Shown here piece after piece: positions 1 through 8,065 of a stretch of DNA of 52,610 nucleotides. The stretch comes from Bradyrhizobium macuxiense (GTDB lineage Bacteria; Pseudomonadota; Alphaproteobacteria; Rhizobiales; Xanthobacteraceae), in contig NZ_LNCU01000120.1 of the NCBI RefSeq assembly GCF_001542415.1, positions 170,916 to 223,525 on the forward strand, given 5' to 3'. Below the pieces are notes generated by a model. That model did no database searches, was not told the origin of the DNA, and saw nothing but the letters and a program-made list of their open reading frames with translations. The number at the start of each line of letters is the position of its first letter. Positions within the stretch are counted from its first letter, which is position 1. The position numbers and the translations under genes are program-made.

Positions 1-419
1 CGCCGAAGGAGGCGGCAGACGAGCCGCCTGCGCCCAAGCAGGCTGAGCCGATCGAGGTGAAACCCGCGGCTCCTGCCACCCCGGCCGCCCAAGTCTCGAC
101 TGCTCAAGTCTCGGCCGCCCAAGCCTCGGCTGCCCAGGACAACGCCCCGGCGCCGCCCGTGGAGGCCGAACCTCCCCCCGCCGAGCCCGCTCCGCCGCCC
201 GAATCGGCGCCGCCGGCGGCTGCTCCGTTGTTCCGTTCCCGCACCGACCTGCCCAAGGCCGCGCCGGCGCCGATCCCGGCCGTGATCCCGATCGTCCGCG
301 CCCCCGATGACCCCGGAGTCGACGAGGAGGGCGTTCCGGACGAATTCGCGGAACAAATCGGCCCGCCCAAGGCCCAGATGGGCGGCTGGAAGGGATTTTT
401 GTCACGTTGGGGGAGTTAA
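1..419 (+). CDS. 3' end of a Pro/Ala-rich protein (partial)
   Basis: The reading frame is open from the left edge to a TAA at 417-419, so this is the C-terminal part of a gene that begins outside the window. The visible 138 or so residues are dominated by Ala, Pro and Glu, including tandem AQVS/AQAS-type repeats at about 91-140. This suggests a disordered tail. It ends in a more ordinary sequence, GGWKGFLSRWGS. No catalytic motif is visible and I do not recognise the family. An ATG at 57 is in frame, but coding continues upstream of it. The G/C-rich third positions support real coding. Confidence 0.6.
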   Translation, partial: PKEAADEPPAPKQAEPIEVKPAAPATPAAQVSTAQVSAAQASAAQDNAPAPPVEAEPPPAEPAPPPESAPPAAAPLFRSRTDLPKAAPAPIPAVIPIVRAPDDPGVDEEGVPDEFAEQIGPPKAQMGGWKGFLSRWGS

Positions 420-511
420 ATCCGCGAAGCTACGGCCCGGCTTGTCCTTGCCAATCGAGGCCATGCCCGATATCAGGTGGCGCGCAATATCAGGCAATTG
501 CCGAACGGTTC

Positions 512-587
512 GCCGCAATAGCTCAGTTGGTAGAGCACGTCATTCGTAATGACGGGGTCGGGGGTTCGAGTCCCTCTTGCGGCACCA
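512..587 (+). tRNA. tRNA-Thr (anticodon CGT)
   Basis: A complete cloverleaf. The acceptor stem GCCGCAA pairs with TTGCGGC, the D arm is GCTC/GAGC, the anticodon arm is CGTCA-TTCGTAA-TGACG with anticodon CGT (reads ACG, Thr), and the T arm carries TTCGAGT. The 3' CCA is encoded at 585-587. The 3' half is the integration site of the element that follows: a diverged copy of 541-587 is found at 23582-23627, and a P4-type integrase starts 188 bases downstream. The gene itself is intact after insertion. Confidence 0.97.
541..587 (+). other. attL: 3' half of tRNA-Thr
   Basis: Left attachment site of the island. The segment from the anticodon arm to CCA recurs at 23582-23627 with substitutions and one gap. 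The longest exact shared run is tgacggggtcggggg (15 bases), followed by shared ccctct and gcggcacca blocks. Integration into tRNA 3' ends is standard for P4-family integrases. Confidence 0.8.
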
Positions 588-775
588 CTTCGCTTTCGCA
601 GCCGTTCTCCACCGTTCGTTTTGAATACGCAAGGTACTGAAATCAGTGCTCTTTCGCGTCATTCCGTTCGCTCCAGTTCTCTCCGGTTCGTTGACAGCCG
701 CGAAATCTGTGGTTCTTTTGGTGGTGCCCGGCACAGCGGGCGATTCCGAAAAGACCACACTTCGGGGACGGGGAA

Positions 776-2032
776 ATGGCGGGCGGAAAGCTGACAGACA
801 AGGCCGTTAAGAACGCCAAGCCGGGTGAGCGGCTTGCGATTCTGTCTGACGGTGGTGGACTGCAATTATGGGTGACGCCGACAGGCGGTAAGCTCTGGAA
901 CTACGCCTATCGGTTTGGTGGCAAACGCAAGCGGCTGGCGATCGGACCTTACGGCAAGGATCCGGCCGGTGTGCCACTGGAAGCAGCCAGGAAGCGGAGG
1001 GATGAGGCGGCCGGCCTATTGCGAGACGGTGTGGACCCGGCCACACGGAAGCGCCAGGTGAAGGCGGCACGGGCGGAGGCGCAGGCGAACACGTTCGCCG
1101 TGGTGGCGGACGAGTTGCTCGACAAGAAGAAGCGCGAAGGGGTCGCTGTTGCGACTGCCGGCAAGCTGGAATGGTTGATAGGTCTCGCCAAGGCCGATCT
1201 GGGGACGCTCCCGATCGTGGACATTTCAGCCGGCGAGATCCTCCGCGTTCTTCAGCCGCTTGAAGCGGCCGGCAAGTTCGAGACGGCCAAGCGCCTGCGC
1301 GCCGTCATCGGTTCGGTGTTCCGCTACGCTATCGCCACCGCGCGCGCCGGCAACGATCCGACACAAGCCCTGCGCGGTGCAATCGCTTCACCGAAGCCGC
1401 AACACCGCGCCGCGATTACAGATCCGAAGGCGTTCGGCGGGCTGTTGCGGGCCATTGAGGGCTTCACGGGGCAGCCAACAACCAAGGCCGCGCTGCAACT
1501 CATGGCGCTGCTCGCCTGCCGTCCTGGCGAATTGCGGCACGCGACCTGGATGGAGTTCGATCTTGACGGTTGCGTGTGGGAGGTTCCTGCCGAGCGGACG
1601 AAGATGCGCCGGCCTCACCGCATTCCGCTGCCGACGCAAGCCGTGGAGATCCTGAAGGCATTGCATCCCGTCACCGGACACGGCGCCGCCGGACTGCTGT
1701 TTCCGGGCCTGCGCAGTGTGAAGCGGCCGATCAGCGAGAACACGTTGAATGGCGCGCTCCGGCGGATCGGATTCTCCCAGGACGAGGCGACCGCGCACGG
1801 CTTCAGGTCCACCTTCTCCACCCTCGCCAACGAAAGCGGAAAATGGAGCGTCAACGCCATCGAGGCGGCACTGGCCCATATCGAACCCAATGCGGTGCGG
1901 CGTGCCTATGCACGCGGCGACTATTGGGATGAGCGCGTGAAGATGATGCAGTGGTGGGCTGATTATCTCGATACGCTGCGGCAGGGCGGGCGCGTGGTGC
2001 CATTCAAACAATCCGCAACCTCTGCCAGCTGA
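776..2032 (+). CDS. P4-type tyrosine recombinase (integrase)
   Basis: A 418-residue site-specific tyrosine recombinase, expected to integrate and excise the island at tRNA-Thr. The N-terminus (about 5-90: KLTDKAVKNAKPGE, then LSDGGGLQLWV) is the DUF4102 arm-binding domain of P4-like integrases, and a SAM-like core-binding region follows. The catalytic domain shows Arg I in ACRPGELRHATW, the HxxR box AHGFRSTF, the later LAHIEPNAV segment and the nucleophile region RAYARGDYW. Length and layout are complete for the family. The ATG at 776 follows a purine-rich GGGGACGGGGAA. It is transcribed away from the tRNA, the usual island arrangement. Confidence 0.95.
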   Translation: MAGGKLTDKAVKNAKPGERLAILSDGGGLQLWVTPTGGKLWNYAYRFGGKRKRLAIGPYGKDPAGVPLEAARKRRDEAAGLLRDGVDPATRKRQVKAARAEAQANTFAVVADELLDKKKREGVAVATAGKLEWLIGLAKADLGTLPIVDISAGEILRVLQPLEAAGKFETAKRLRAVIGSVFRYAIATARAGNDPTQALRGAIASPKPQHRAAITDPKAFGGLLRAIEGFTGQPTTKAALQLMALLACRPGELRHATWMEFDLDGCVWEVPAERTKMRRPHRIPLPTQAVEILKALHPVTGHGAAGLLFPGLRSVKRPISENTLNGALRRIGFSQDEATAHGFRSTFSTLANESGKWSVNAIEAALAHIEPNAVRRAYARGDYWDERVKMMQWWADYLDTLRQGGRVVPFKQSATSAS

Positions 2033-2048
2033 ACAGGGAGCGTCGAAC

Positions 2049-3080
2049 GTGCAAGCTGCGCAAGCCCCCCAGGACAGCTGGATTCCAATAGGTCTCGCGA
2101 TCTTTCGCTTCGGAATTGCGGGCAGTGATGACTCTGTGACGAGTGAAGCGCCCATTGCGGGAGCCGATCTATTTTCGAAGAAGGCGTTCGAACAAGCAAA
2201 AGGCCGCGAGGGGGTCTCAAGGATCGGGTACGAGCCCAAGCCGCCGACGCTTGAGGATCTCGCCGAGCATCTTCGAAAGCACACTGGTGCGTACCGAGCT
2301 GAAATAGATCGAAGAGATGGAAGTTTTCTATTCTCTTTCCCGGTGCCAGGTGGAGGAGAAGTGTCTCGGGGCGGCGCGCCTTGGGCGATACTGCGGGAGC
2401 CGGATGAACCGCCGGAGCTCAACCCGCGGATCGCAGCGCTATTGAGCAGCTCTGGCTTAGCCAGCGACCAGGAAGCACCGTACGAGGGATTCGCCAAGAT
2501 CGGCGCCATCGAAGCGGCGGAAGGAGCTCGACAGTCAGAAGCTGTGCGCTTTGCAACCGGCCTCGTTTGGCGGAGGTTCATGCTGCCGGCGTTTGATCGC
2601 GCTGTCGACGCAGGTCGGGTGACGCTATACGCCCGCGTGCCGTCGCCTCGCGACGATTTCCAAAGACTGCCTACGGATATCTGGTCCCAATTGGAGATCG
2701 TGGATTGGGAGCTTGGAGTGGCGCGCGACATACAAGGCACGCTCTACAGCTCCATCCATGTTGCTGACGCTGCGTCACCAATCACTGCAACCCAGGTTGG
2801 ACGGTCGTCGAAGAACCCGAAAGATGATGAGCCGTCGGCGCTCCACCAGCAGATTCGCGAGGCAGTGGAAGAGATCCGGTTGAGTGGTGGCGTGCCCGCA
2901 AGGGTAAAAGAGCGCGACGCGGCTATCGCAGCCTGGTTTCGTGGGAAAAATCAGACCCCGCCTAGTGAACGATCGATCCGTCGCGCGTTAGCTGATGCGT
3001 CACCCACCGGTGGGGAAGCGGTACCCCACAGGGAGACGAGGCGAACTGACGACCTAAAACATCACGGCGAGAGCGAATAG
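2049..3080 (+). CDS. Hypothetical protein coupled to the integrase
   Basis: A 343-residue protein of unknown function. It starts at a GTG 16 bases after the integrase stop, with AGGGAG just upstream, so it is probably co-transcribed with the integrase. There is no signal peptide or membrane segment. The C-terminal part (about 265-325) is charged and helical, with REAVEEIRLSGGVPARVKE and a segment ending SERSIRRALADAS that could be a small DNA-binding helix pair; that reading is inference. Several codons are less G/C-ending than in the core genes nearby, consistent with acquisition. A perfect hairpin lies 16 bases after its stop. Confidence 0.7.
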   Translation: MQAAQAPQDSWIPIGLAIFRFGIAGSDDSVTSEAPIAGADLFSKKAFEQAKGREGVSRIGYEPKPPTLEDLAEHLRKHTGAYRAEIDRRDGSFLFSFPVPGGGEVSRGGAPWAILREPDEPPELNPRIAALLSSSGLASDQEAPYEGFAKIGAIEAAEGARQSEAVRFATGLVWRRFMLPAFDRAVDAGRVTLYARVPSPRDDFQRLPTDIWSQLEIVDWELGVARDIQGTLYSSIHVADAASPITATQVGRSSKNPKDDEPSALHQQIREAVEEIRLSGGVPARVKERDAAIAAWFRGKNQTPPSERSIRRALADASPTGGEAVPHRETRRTDDLKHHGESE

Positions 3081-3096
3081 ACGTCGGCCAATATCG

Positions 3097-3124
3097 GACA
3101 AGTGCGGACTTGTCCGCACTTGTC
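3097..3124. repeat. Perfect 12-bp inverted repeat (terminator or operator)
   Basis: Arms GACAAGTGCGGA (3097-3108) and its exact complement (3113-3124) flank the loop CTTG. The ACTTGTC/GACAAGT heptamer occurs in the arms and partly in the centre, which resembles an operator. No run of T follows on the + strand, so a classic intrinsic terminator is not well supported. It lies between the integrase-linked gene and the small HTH gene. Confidence 0.6.
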
Positions 3125-3211
3125 AAATGACTGTTCGTGCGAGTTCTCCGATGCATGCAGCAAGTCGCGCTCGATAGAGCGGGACCTCCACAGTCCGAAA
3201 GGAAGTGCTGC

Positions 3212-3430
3212 ATGTCGTCCCCTCCCACTCCCGATCAAATCGCGTCTCCATCACCCGCCGCGATGACTATCCCAGAGTTTTGCCGTTGGGCGCGCCTCGG
3301 CAAGACGGCAGTCTACCGCGAGATCAAGTCTCGCCGTCTCGTGCTCCGCAAGGCAGGCGCTAAGAGCCTGATCCTCATGAGCGATGCCGAGGCATGGCTG
3401 CGCTCACTGCCCACAGCGTCGGCGGCCTAA
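3212..3430 (+). CDS. Small helix-turn-helix protein, excisionase/AlpA-like
   Basis: A 72-residue protein. The core from about residue 19 (MTIPEFCRWARLGKTAVYRE, then IKSRRL) matches the winged-helix form of excisionase/AlpA-type regulators: an EFCR start, a KTAVYRE recognition helix and a basic wing ending in LRKAG. This fits a directionality factor for the integrase or a regulator of the element. The ATG at 3212 is chosen because GAAAGGAAG lies at 3197-3205. An upstream in-frame start at 3137 has no such site and would add a non-homologous leader. The function is inferred from the fold only. Confidence 0.75.
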   Translation: MSSPPTPDQIASPSPAAMTIPEFCRWARLGKTAVYREIKSRRLVLRKAGAKSLILMSDAEAWLRSLPTASAA

Positions 3431-3514
3431 CCAATCCCCAAACGAAAACCCGGCGGCACGATCCACATCTTGGCGGATCTGATCGTGCGCACCGGGCTTC
3501 ATAGGATCTGCAAA

Positions 3515-3706
3515 GTGAAAACGAGTACCAAGCGCTCCCAAGAAACGCAATTGATTTCCGGCTCTCCACTCATTCCCTGGCAGCCGGTTGTGGATCAGCC
3601 GAGCACCCGTGCCGGCCAATTCGTTGCGAGACGATACAGCGTCGCCCCTGCTGTTGCTGATCTGATCGCCAATTTAGCGGGCCTCGGAAGCGAGGTGCGC
3701 TCATGA
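3515..3706 (+). CDS. Small phage-type protein of unknown function
   Basis: About 63 residues from a GTG at 3515 preceded by AGGAT. A TTG at 3470 is in frame but unsupported. The gene overlaps the next ATG (3703) by ATGA, indicating translational coupling with the replication block. The C-terminus (ARRYSVAPAVADLIANLAGL) looks like a short helical segment. No family is recognised. Its position ahead of the winged-helix and replisome-type genes suggests an early phage function, which is inference. Confidence 0.55.
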   Translation: MKTSTKRSQETQLISGSPLIPWQPVVDQPSTRAGQFVARRYSVAPAVADLIANLAGLGSEVRS

Positions 3707-4014
3707 GTTATCCGGAACACCCGGGATTCAAGTCCCTTGGCACGAGCAGCATCGCCGCTCGCCGAATCGCGTCGCGCGCGACGGCTCTGCGAGATCGGGT
3801 CTACGCCTTCCTGAAAGAGAACTATCCGGCAGCGTTCACGGCTGACGAGGTGGCGGACAGGTTGGGGGCGTCGATCCTGAGCGTCCGCCCGCGAGTGACA
3901 GAGCTACGCCGTGGCAACATGATCGAGCCTACTGCGGAGCGCCGCACGAACGCGTCAGGCATGAGTGCACAGTGCTGGCGCGCGAAGGTGAACGTTACGG
4001 AGGCTGCGCAGTGA
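3703..4014 (+). CDS. Winged-helix DNA-binding protein
   Basis: A 103-residue protein. Residues about 25-75 (LRDRVYAFLKENYPAAFTAD, EVADRLGASILSVRPRV, TELRRGNMIEP) form a clear winged-helix/MarR-like pattern: helix, TADEVADRLG turn, recognition helix and wing. It starts in an ATGA overlap with the gene before and ends in a GTGA overlap with the gene after (4011), so it is part of a tightly coupled operon. Such genes sit beside phage replication proteins, and a role in replication or early regulation is likely. Confidence 0.75.
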   Translation: MSYPEHPGFKSLGTSSIAARRIASRATALRDRVYAFLKENYPAAFTADEVADRLGASILSVRPRVTELRRGNMIEPTAERRTNASGMSAQCWRAKVNVTEAAQ

Positions 4015-4889
4015 GCGAGCGAGGCGTCTTCGCAGTCGATCGCGGCATCTGGGATCATCCGAGCTTTGCCGACGAGCCTCTGACCGAGCGCGAGGCGTGG
4101 ATCTGGCTGATCGGGGAGGCGTCGTTCAAGGCGAGGACCAGGCGCATTGGACCCATGGCGATCGAGCTAAGGCGCGGGCAGGTCGCGGCATCGCTCCGCT
4201 TCATGGCCGAGAAGTGGCAATGGAACGACTCGCGCGTGCGGCGATTTCTGGATCGTCTAAAGGCCGTCGCTATGATCGACACAGCGACCGACGCAGGTAT
4301 CACCGTCATAACCATCTGCAACTACGACAAGTATCAGCGCGTAGCACTTCCGCGCGACGCAGCTATCGACGCAGCAAATGACGCAGCTACGACGCAGCAA
4401 CGACGCAAAGAAGAAAGCACTGAAAGCACTGAAGGTAGTTCCGAACTACGTTCGGCGCCGCCGGTGGCAAGTGCGCCGGTCTATACGGATTCGCGACACG
4501 AGCTATGGGGCGAGGGCGTTCCCATCCTGATCAGCCTTGGCATCGCTGACCGGCAGGCGCGCAGCATGATCGGATCTTGGCTGAAGTCGACGAAAGACGA
4601 CGCACAGGCCGTGCTCGGCGCCATCCAGCGGGCTCGCGATCACCGCGCGCACAACCCCATCCCGTGGATCACGAACGCACTGCGAGGCAAACATGAACGA
4701 AATGGTACCTTTTTCCCCAATTCCAGTGCCGACCAATCCGGCAGCGCTGCCGTCATTGCCGGCGTGGCTGCCGCAGCGGAGCGCCGCGCTCGGCAGCGCA
4801 GTACAGCCGGACGGAACGGGGCGGCATCGGGAGATGATCACGCTGCCGAAGGATCTGATCCTGAGTTCTTCGGAGCGCGGCGAGGTTGA
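4011..4889 (+). CDS. Phage replisome-organizer-like replication protein
   Basis: A 292-residue protein resembling phage O/DnaT-type replication initiators. The N-terminal domain (about 5-110) has the pattern GVFAVDRGIWDHPSFADEPL, EREAWIWLI, a second winged-helix stretch AASLRFMAEKWQWNDSRVRR and ITICNYDKYQ, typical of N-terminal replisome organizers. A low-complexity linker follows, and then a helical region (about 170-225) with WLKSTKDDAQAVLGAIQRA and IPWITNALRG. The GTG at 4011 is chosen because ACGGAGG lies at 3997-4003 and it overlaps the previous stop. The last 197 bases overlap the next gene in another frame. Confidence 0.8.
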   Translation: MSERGVFAVDRGIWDHPSFADEPLTEREAWIWLIGEASFKARTRRIGPMAIELRRGQVAASLRFMAEKWQWNDSRVRRFLDRLKAVAMIDTATDAGITVITICNYDKYQRVALPRDAAIDAANDAATTQQRRKEESTESTEGSSELRSAPPVASAPVYTDSRHELWGEGVPILISLGIADRQARSMIGSWLKSTKDDAQAVLGAIQRARDHRAHNPIPWITNALRGKHERNGTFFPNSSADQSGSAAVIAGVAAAAERRARQRSTAGRNGAASGDDHAAEGSDPEFFGARRG

Positions 4890-5370
4890 GCGGCACATCG
4901 CCGAACTCGATCGCTTCACGCGGCTGGATCAGCCCGTCGAATATCGCGGTGCGACGCTGCGCAACGATGCAGCGCTCGTGGCCATGATTGCGGCGCTGCT
5001 GCTCAAGGGCGGCCGCAAGCTCGACAAGGAGGCGTCCGACGCCGCGACCGAGGACTATTTAGACGCACTTGAGGACTTGCCGGCGTGGTCCGTGCGCGAG
5101 GCAATCCGCGGCTGGAACAGGGGCGAGAGCGTGCCACTGGACGGCAAGAAGCATGATTTCAACTGGCGTCCGGAGCCGCCGACATTGCGGCGCCTGGCTG
5201 CGCACGAGCTCGCAGGCGTGAAGGGCCGCATCGTGTCGCTCCGAAAGCTGCTCGCCGCCGTTCCTCTGGTCGAATACAGCGACGAGCACCGGCAGGACAT
5301 GGTCGACCGCGTCGCCGGGCTGTTCAAACTGCACGTCGTTCCCACTGAAACCGAAGGAAAAGCAGCATGA
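4693..5370 (+). CDS. Phage-type hypothetical protein, replication block
   Basis: A 225-residue protein of the replication block with no catalytic motif that I recognise. The first 45 residues are Pro-rich (MVPFSPIPVPTNPAALPSLP). The rest is helical with acidic and basic stretches (KDLILSSSERGEVERHIAEL; WSVREAIRGWNRGE). The ATG at 4693 has GCGAGG six to eleven bases upstream. Using it means the first 197 bases share DNA with the end of the previous gene. A later ATG at 4834 would reduce the overlap but has a weaker site. Its stop overlaps the ATPase start by ATGA. A replication-accessory role is inferred from position. Confidence 0.72.
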   Translation: MNEMVPFSPIPVPTNPAALPSLPAWLPQRSAALGSAVQPDGTGRHREMITLPKDLILSSSERGEVERHIAELDRFTRLDQPVEYRGATLRNDAALVAMIAALLLKGGRKLDKEASDAATEDYLDALEDLPAWSVREAIRGWNRGESVPLDGKKHDFNWRPEPPTLRRLAAHELAGVKGRIVSLRKLLAAVPLVEYSDEHRQDMVDRVAGLFKLHVVPTETEGKAA

Positions 5371-7036
5371 CGGCGAAGTCGGGGGCACACCCGATTCCGA
5401 AGGAGGCGCTCGATGACCGACTCGCCTTCGTTGGCACTGCGGGATCTGGGAAAACCTACAGCGCCGGGAGCGGCTGCTGGCTGCTAGGGCTCGCGTAGTC
5501 GTTATCGACCCGCTGGGCGTATGGTGGGGTCTGCGGCTACGGGCAGACGGCACCACAGCTTCCGCTTTTGACATCCCAATCTTCGGCGGGGTGCACGGTG
5601 ACCTTGCCCTGACCGAGCACGCTGGCGCGCTGATCGGCGAGACCGTTGCTGGCATGGCCGAGAGTTGCATTCTGGATTTGAGCCAGATCGGCACGAAGGC
5701 TGGCGAGCGTCGGTTCATGCTGGCCTTCTTGACTGCTCTTTACCGCGGTGTGAACGGATCGCCGGTCCATCTGATTCTAGACGAGGCAGATATGTGGGCT
5801 CCTCAGCGCCTGCTCGACAAGGAGGGCGAGGCCGCGAAGCTCCTCGGTATGATGGAAACGATCGTTCGGCGCGGTCGGGTGAAAGGCTTCATTCCGTGGC
5901 TGATCACCCAGCGGCCGGCGGTGCTGTCCAAGGACGTGCTGAGCCAGGCGGACGGCATCGTGTCGTTCAAACTGACCGCCTCGCAAGACCGTGACGCGAT
6001 CGGCGCCTGGATCGACGGCCAGGCTGACAAGCAGGAGGGCAAAGCTATTCTCGCCTCCCTGCCCGGCCTCGAACGCGGCCGTGGCGTGATCTGGATTTCG
6101 ACGCGCGGCATCCTTGAGACGGCGGTCTTCCCGCAGAAAGCCACCTTCGACTCCTCTCGCACTCCGAAGCGAGGTGAGAAGCTTCAGGAGACGACCCTTC
6201 GCCCGCTGGATCTGGGCCGGCTCAAAGAACGTCTATCCAAGGTCGAGACCGAGACAAAGGCGAACGATCCTAAGGCGCTGAAGGCCGAGATCGCGGCACT
6301 CAAGCGCGAGGCCGCCGCCAAGATTTCAGCCGTTGATCCCTCGGCGGTCGAAGAGGCCTATGAACGCGGCCTTGCGGAGGGCCTAACGCGGGGTGAGAAC
6401 CGTGCCAAGGCGGCGCTGATGGCGGCACACGACCGGCTCAGGGATGCACTGGCGGTCGCCGGGAACGCGCTGGACTCGCTGGACAACACCATGCCCGTAC
6501 GGCCTCTCCGGCGGCAAGTCGCGACGCCGTCGGTGCAGTGCCGGCCAGCCGCGCCGCCTCCGCATCCCAACGGCCAATTCAGCCGTTCACAGCATCGCGT
6601 GCTCCGGTCACTCGCAATGTGGAAAGCGCTCGGCCACGAGAATCCATCTCGGGAGATGGTCGCCGCAGCGGCCGGATATAGCCCGTCATCGGGCGGCTTC
6701 AACAACCTCTTGGGCGGTCTCTCGACGGCGGGCGCGATCGGCAAGCCCATGGCTGGGCATGTTAGCCTACTCACGTCAGTAGACGAGATGACCGTCGATG
6801 AAGGCAGCGACCTCCTGCTGAGCTGCCTCAGCAATCCGCAGCGCAAGCTGGTAGACGTCTTGAAAGGCACCGGCGACCTTTCCCGCGACGAACTTGGCAA
6901 GCGCACTGGCTATTCTTCATCGAGCGGCGGCTTTAACAATCTGATCGGATCTCTGACCACGCTCGGCCTAGTCACCAAGCCGAAGGTCGGATACGTCGCC
7001 CTTTCCGATTGGGCACAAGAACTCCTGTCCCAGTGA
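5367..7036 (+). pseudogene. HerA/FtsK-like DNA-translocase ATPase, frameshifted
   Basis: The start (ATG 5367, after GAAGGAAA, ATGA overlap with the gene before) encodes the Walker A motif FVGTAGSGKT and then runs into TAG near 5496. The rest of the protein continues in the next frame from 5468 (ERLLAARARVVVIDPLGVWW), with Walker B HLILDEADMWAPQ and the HerA-type segment LITQRPAVLSKDVLSQAD. Only the second piece, from an internal GTG at 5591, is a long open frame, and it lacks the P-loop. Two base positions are left over between the frames, and about three residues seem missing, as if about ten bases were lost. The C-terminus holds two related winged-helix repeats (see findings). Unless frameshifting restores it, the ATPase is inactive. 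Confidence 0.82.
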
Positions 7037-7106
7037 GGCGGTCGACGACGACGGGTGCCAGCGCCCGTTTACCGTCTGGAAAGCTCTCTCATTGTCCAAT
7101 GCCAAC

Positions 7107-7340
7107 ATGGCATCGATCCGTATGGAAGTTCGGGATCTGGAAGGTACGCTGCTGCCCGCGTACTGCGACGACTATGATGACCCAAGTTTTTCGATCGATC
7201 TCTCAGCTGTAGCAAAGTTGATCTTGCGAACCATCCGCCAAGCTGGCCAACGCGCTGCCTGCGTAGTTCAATTCTTTCGCGCCGGTGAGCTCATCGGGTC
7301 ATGGTCCCTTGCTCGCGAGCATCTAAGCGGCGCAGAGTGA
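7107..7340 (+). CDS. Small hypothetical protein
   Basis: A 77-residue protein that starts at ATG 7107 or, alternatively, at ATG 7122. Neither has a strong ribosome binding site. It is acidic near the N-terminus (LLPAYCDDYDDPSF), then has an amphipathic helix (AKLILRTIRQAGQRA) and a strand-like end. No family is recognised. It lies 70 bases after the ATPase and in the same direction, so it may share its transcript. Confidence 0.45.
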   Translation: MASIRMEVRDLEGTLLPAYCDDYDDPSFSIDLSAVAKLILRTIRQAGQRAACVVQFFRAGELIGSWSLAREHLSGAE

Positions 7341-7405
7341 CCTACGTGATTAGGCTCGGCGCGGTCATCTGCTAGACGCCTTGCCCGCTTTCCGGAGGTT
7401 GATTG

Positions 7406-8053
7406 ATGCGCTTTAGGCTTGTTTACCATGGCGAGTTGCCTGGCAGCGGAAATAGTTCCAAAAAGCCTGCTGCGGTTCGAGCGATCAGAGATCAACTTCA
7501 TCCTCAGCTGCAATTTCTCTGGGCAACTCACCAAGCTCTTAGGCGGCTAAGAGAAACGTCGATTGTGTCTTCGCATCCAGGTCGCGATCTCGACCTGTCC
7601 GAAAGCCCTTTTCATGCACCGCGTGATCTCAGCAAGTTTCCGATGCGTGATTACGAAGTGGACCTTTGCGAGCCGATCAAAGAGGGGGACAAGAGCTATG
7701 TTCCCTTGGTACGGAAATCACTCGATCTGAACTGTCACCTCAACATCCTGTTTTTGAGACAAGAGGATCCAGGTTCATTGGTCCTGCAGGGCGGTGATGT
7801 GGACAACAGACTGAAAACATTGTTCGACGCCTTGAGGAAACCCGATCCCGACGTTGCCATCCGTTATCCGCAGGCGCACGAGCCTCTTTACTGTTTGCTC
7901 GAAAGTGACACGTTGATCTCCGGCTTCGACGTCGACACGGATCGTCTGTTGTTTCCTCAGTCGAGCGACAACAGTGAGGTCTTTCTGATCATCGAAGTGA
8001 TTGTACGAGTGCTCAATATCGGGCCGTGGAACATGAGCTTGCTTGGCTCTTAG
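7406..8053 (+). CDS. Possible RusA-like endonuclease
   Basis: A 215-residue protein with ATG at 7406 behind a GGAGG at 7394-7398. The central part contains GGDVDNRLKTLFDAL and then LESDTLISGFDVDTDRLL. This resembles the RusA Holliday-junction resolvase pattern, in which a D-x-DN segment before a conserved helix and a later acidic pair bind metal. The protein is longer than typical RusA (about 120-140), and the N-terminal half is not recognised, so this is a fold-level suggestion. It is the last rightward gene of the left arm. Its third positions are less G/C-rich than in the neighbours. Confidence 0.5.
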   Translation: MRFRLVYHGELPGSGNSSKKPAAVRAIRDQLHPQLQFLWATHQALRRLRETSIVSSHPGRDLDLSESPFHAPRDLSKFPMRDYEVDLCEPIKEGDKSYVPLVRKSLDLNCHLNILFLRQEDPGSLVLQGGDVDNRLKTLFDALRKPDPDVAIRYPQAHEPLYCLLESDTLISGFDVDTDRLLFPQSSDNSEVFLIIEVIVRVLNIGPWNMSLLGS

Positions 8054-8065
8054 CCTTGCATAACC

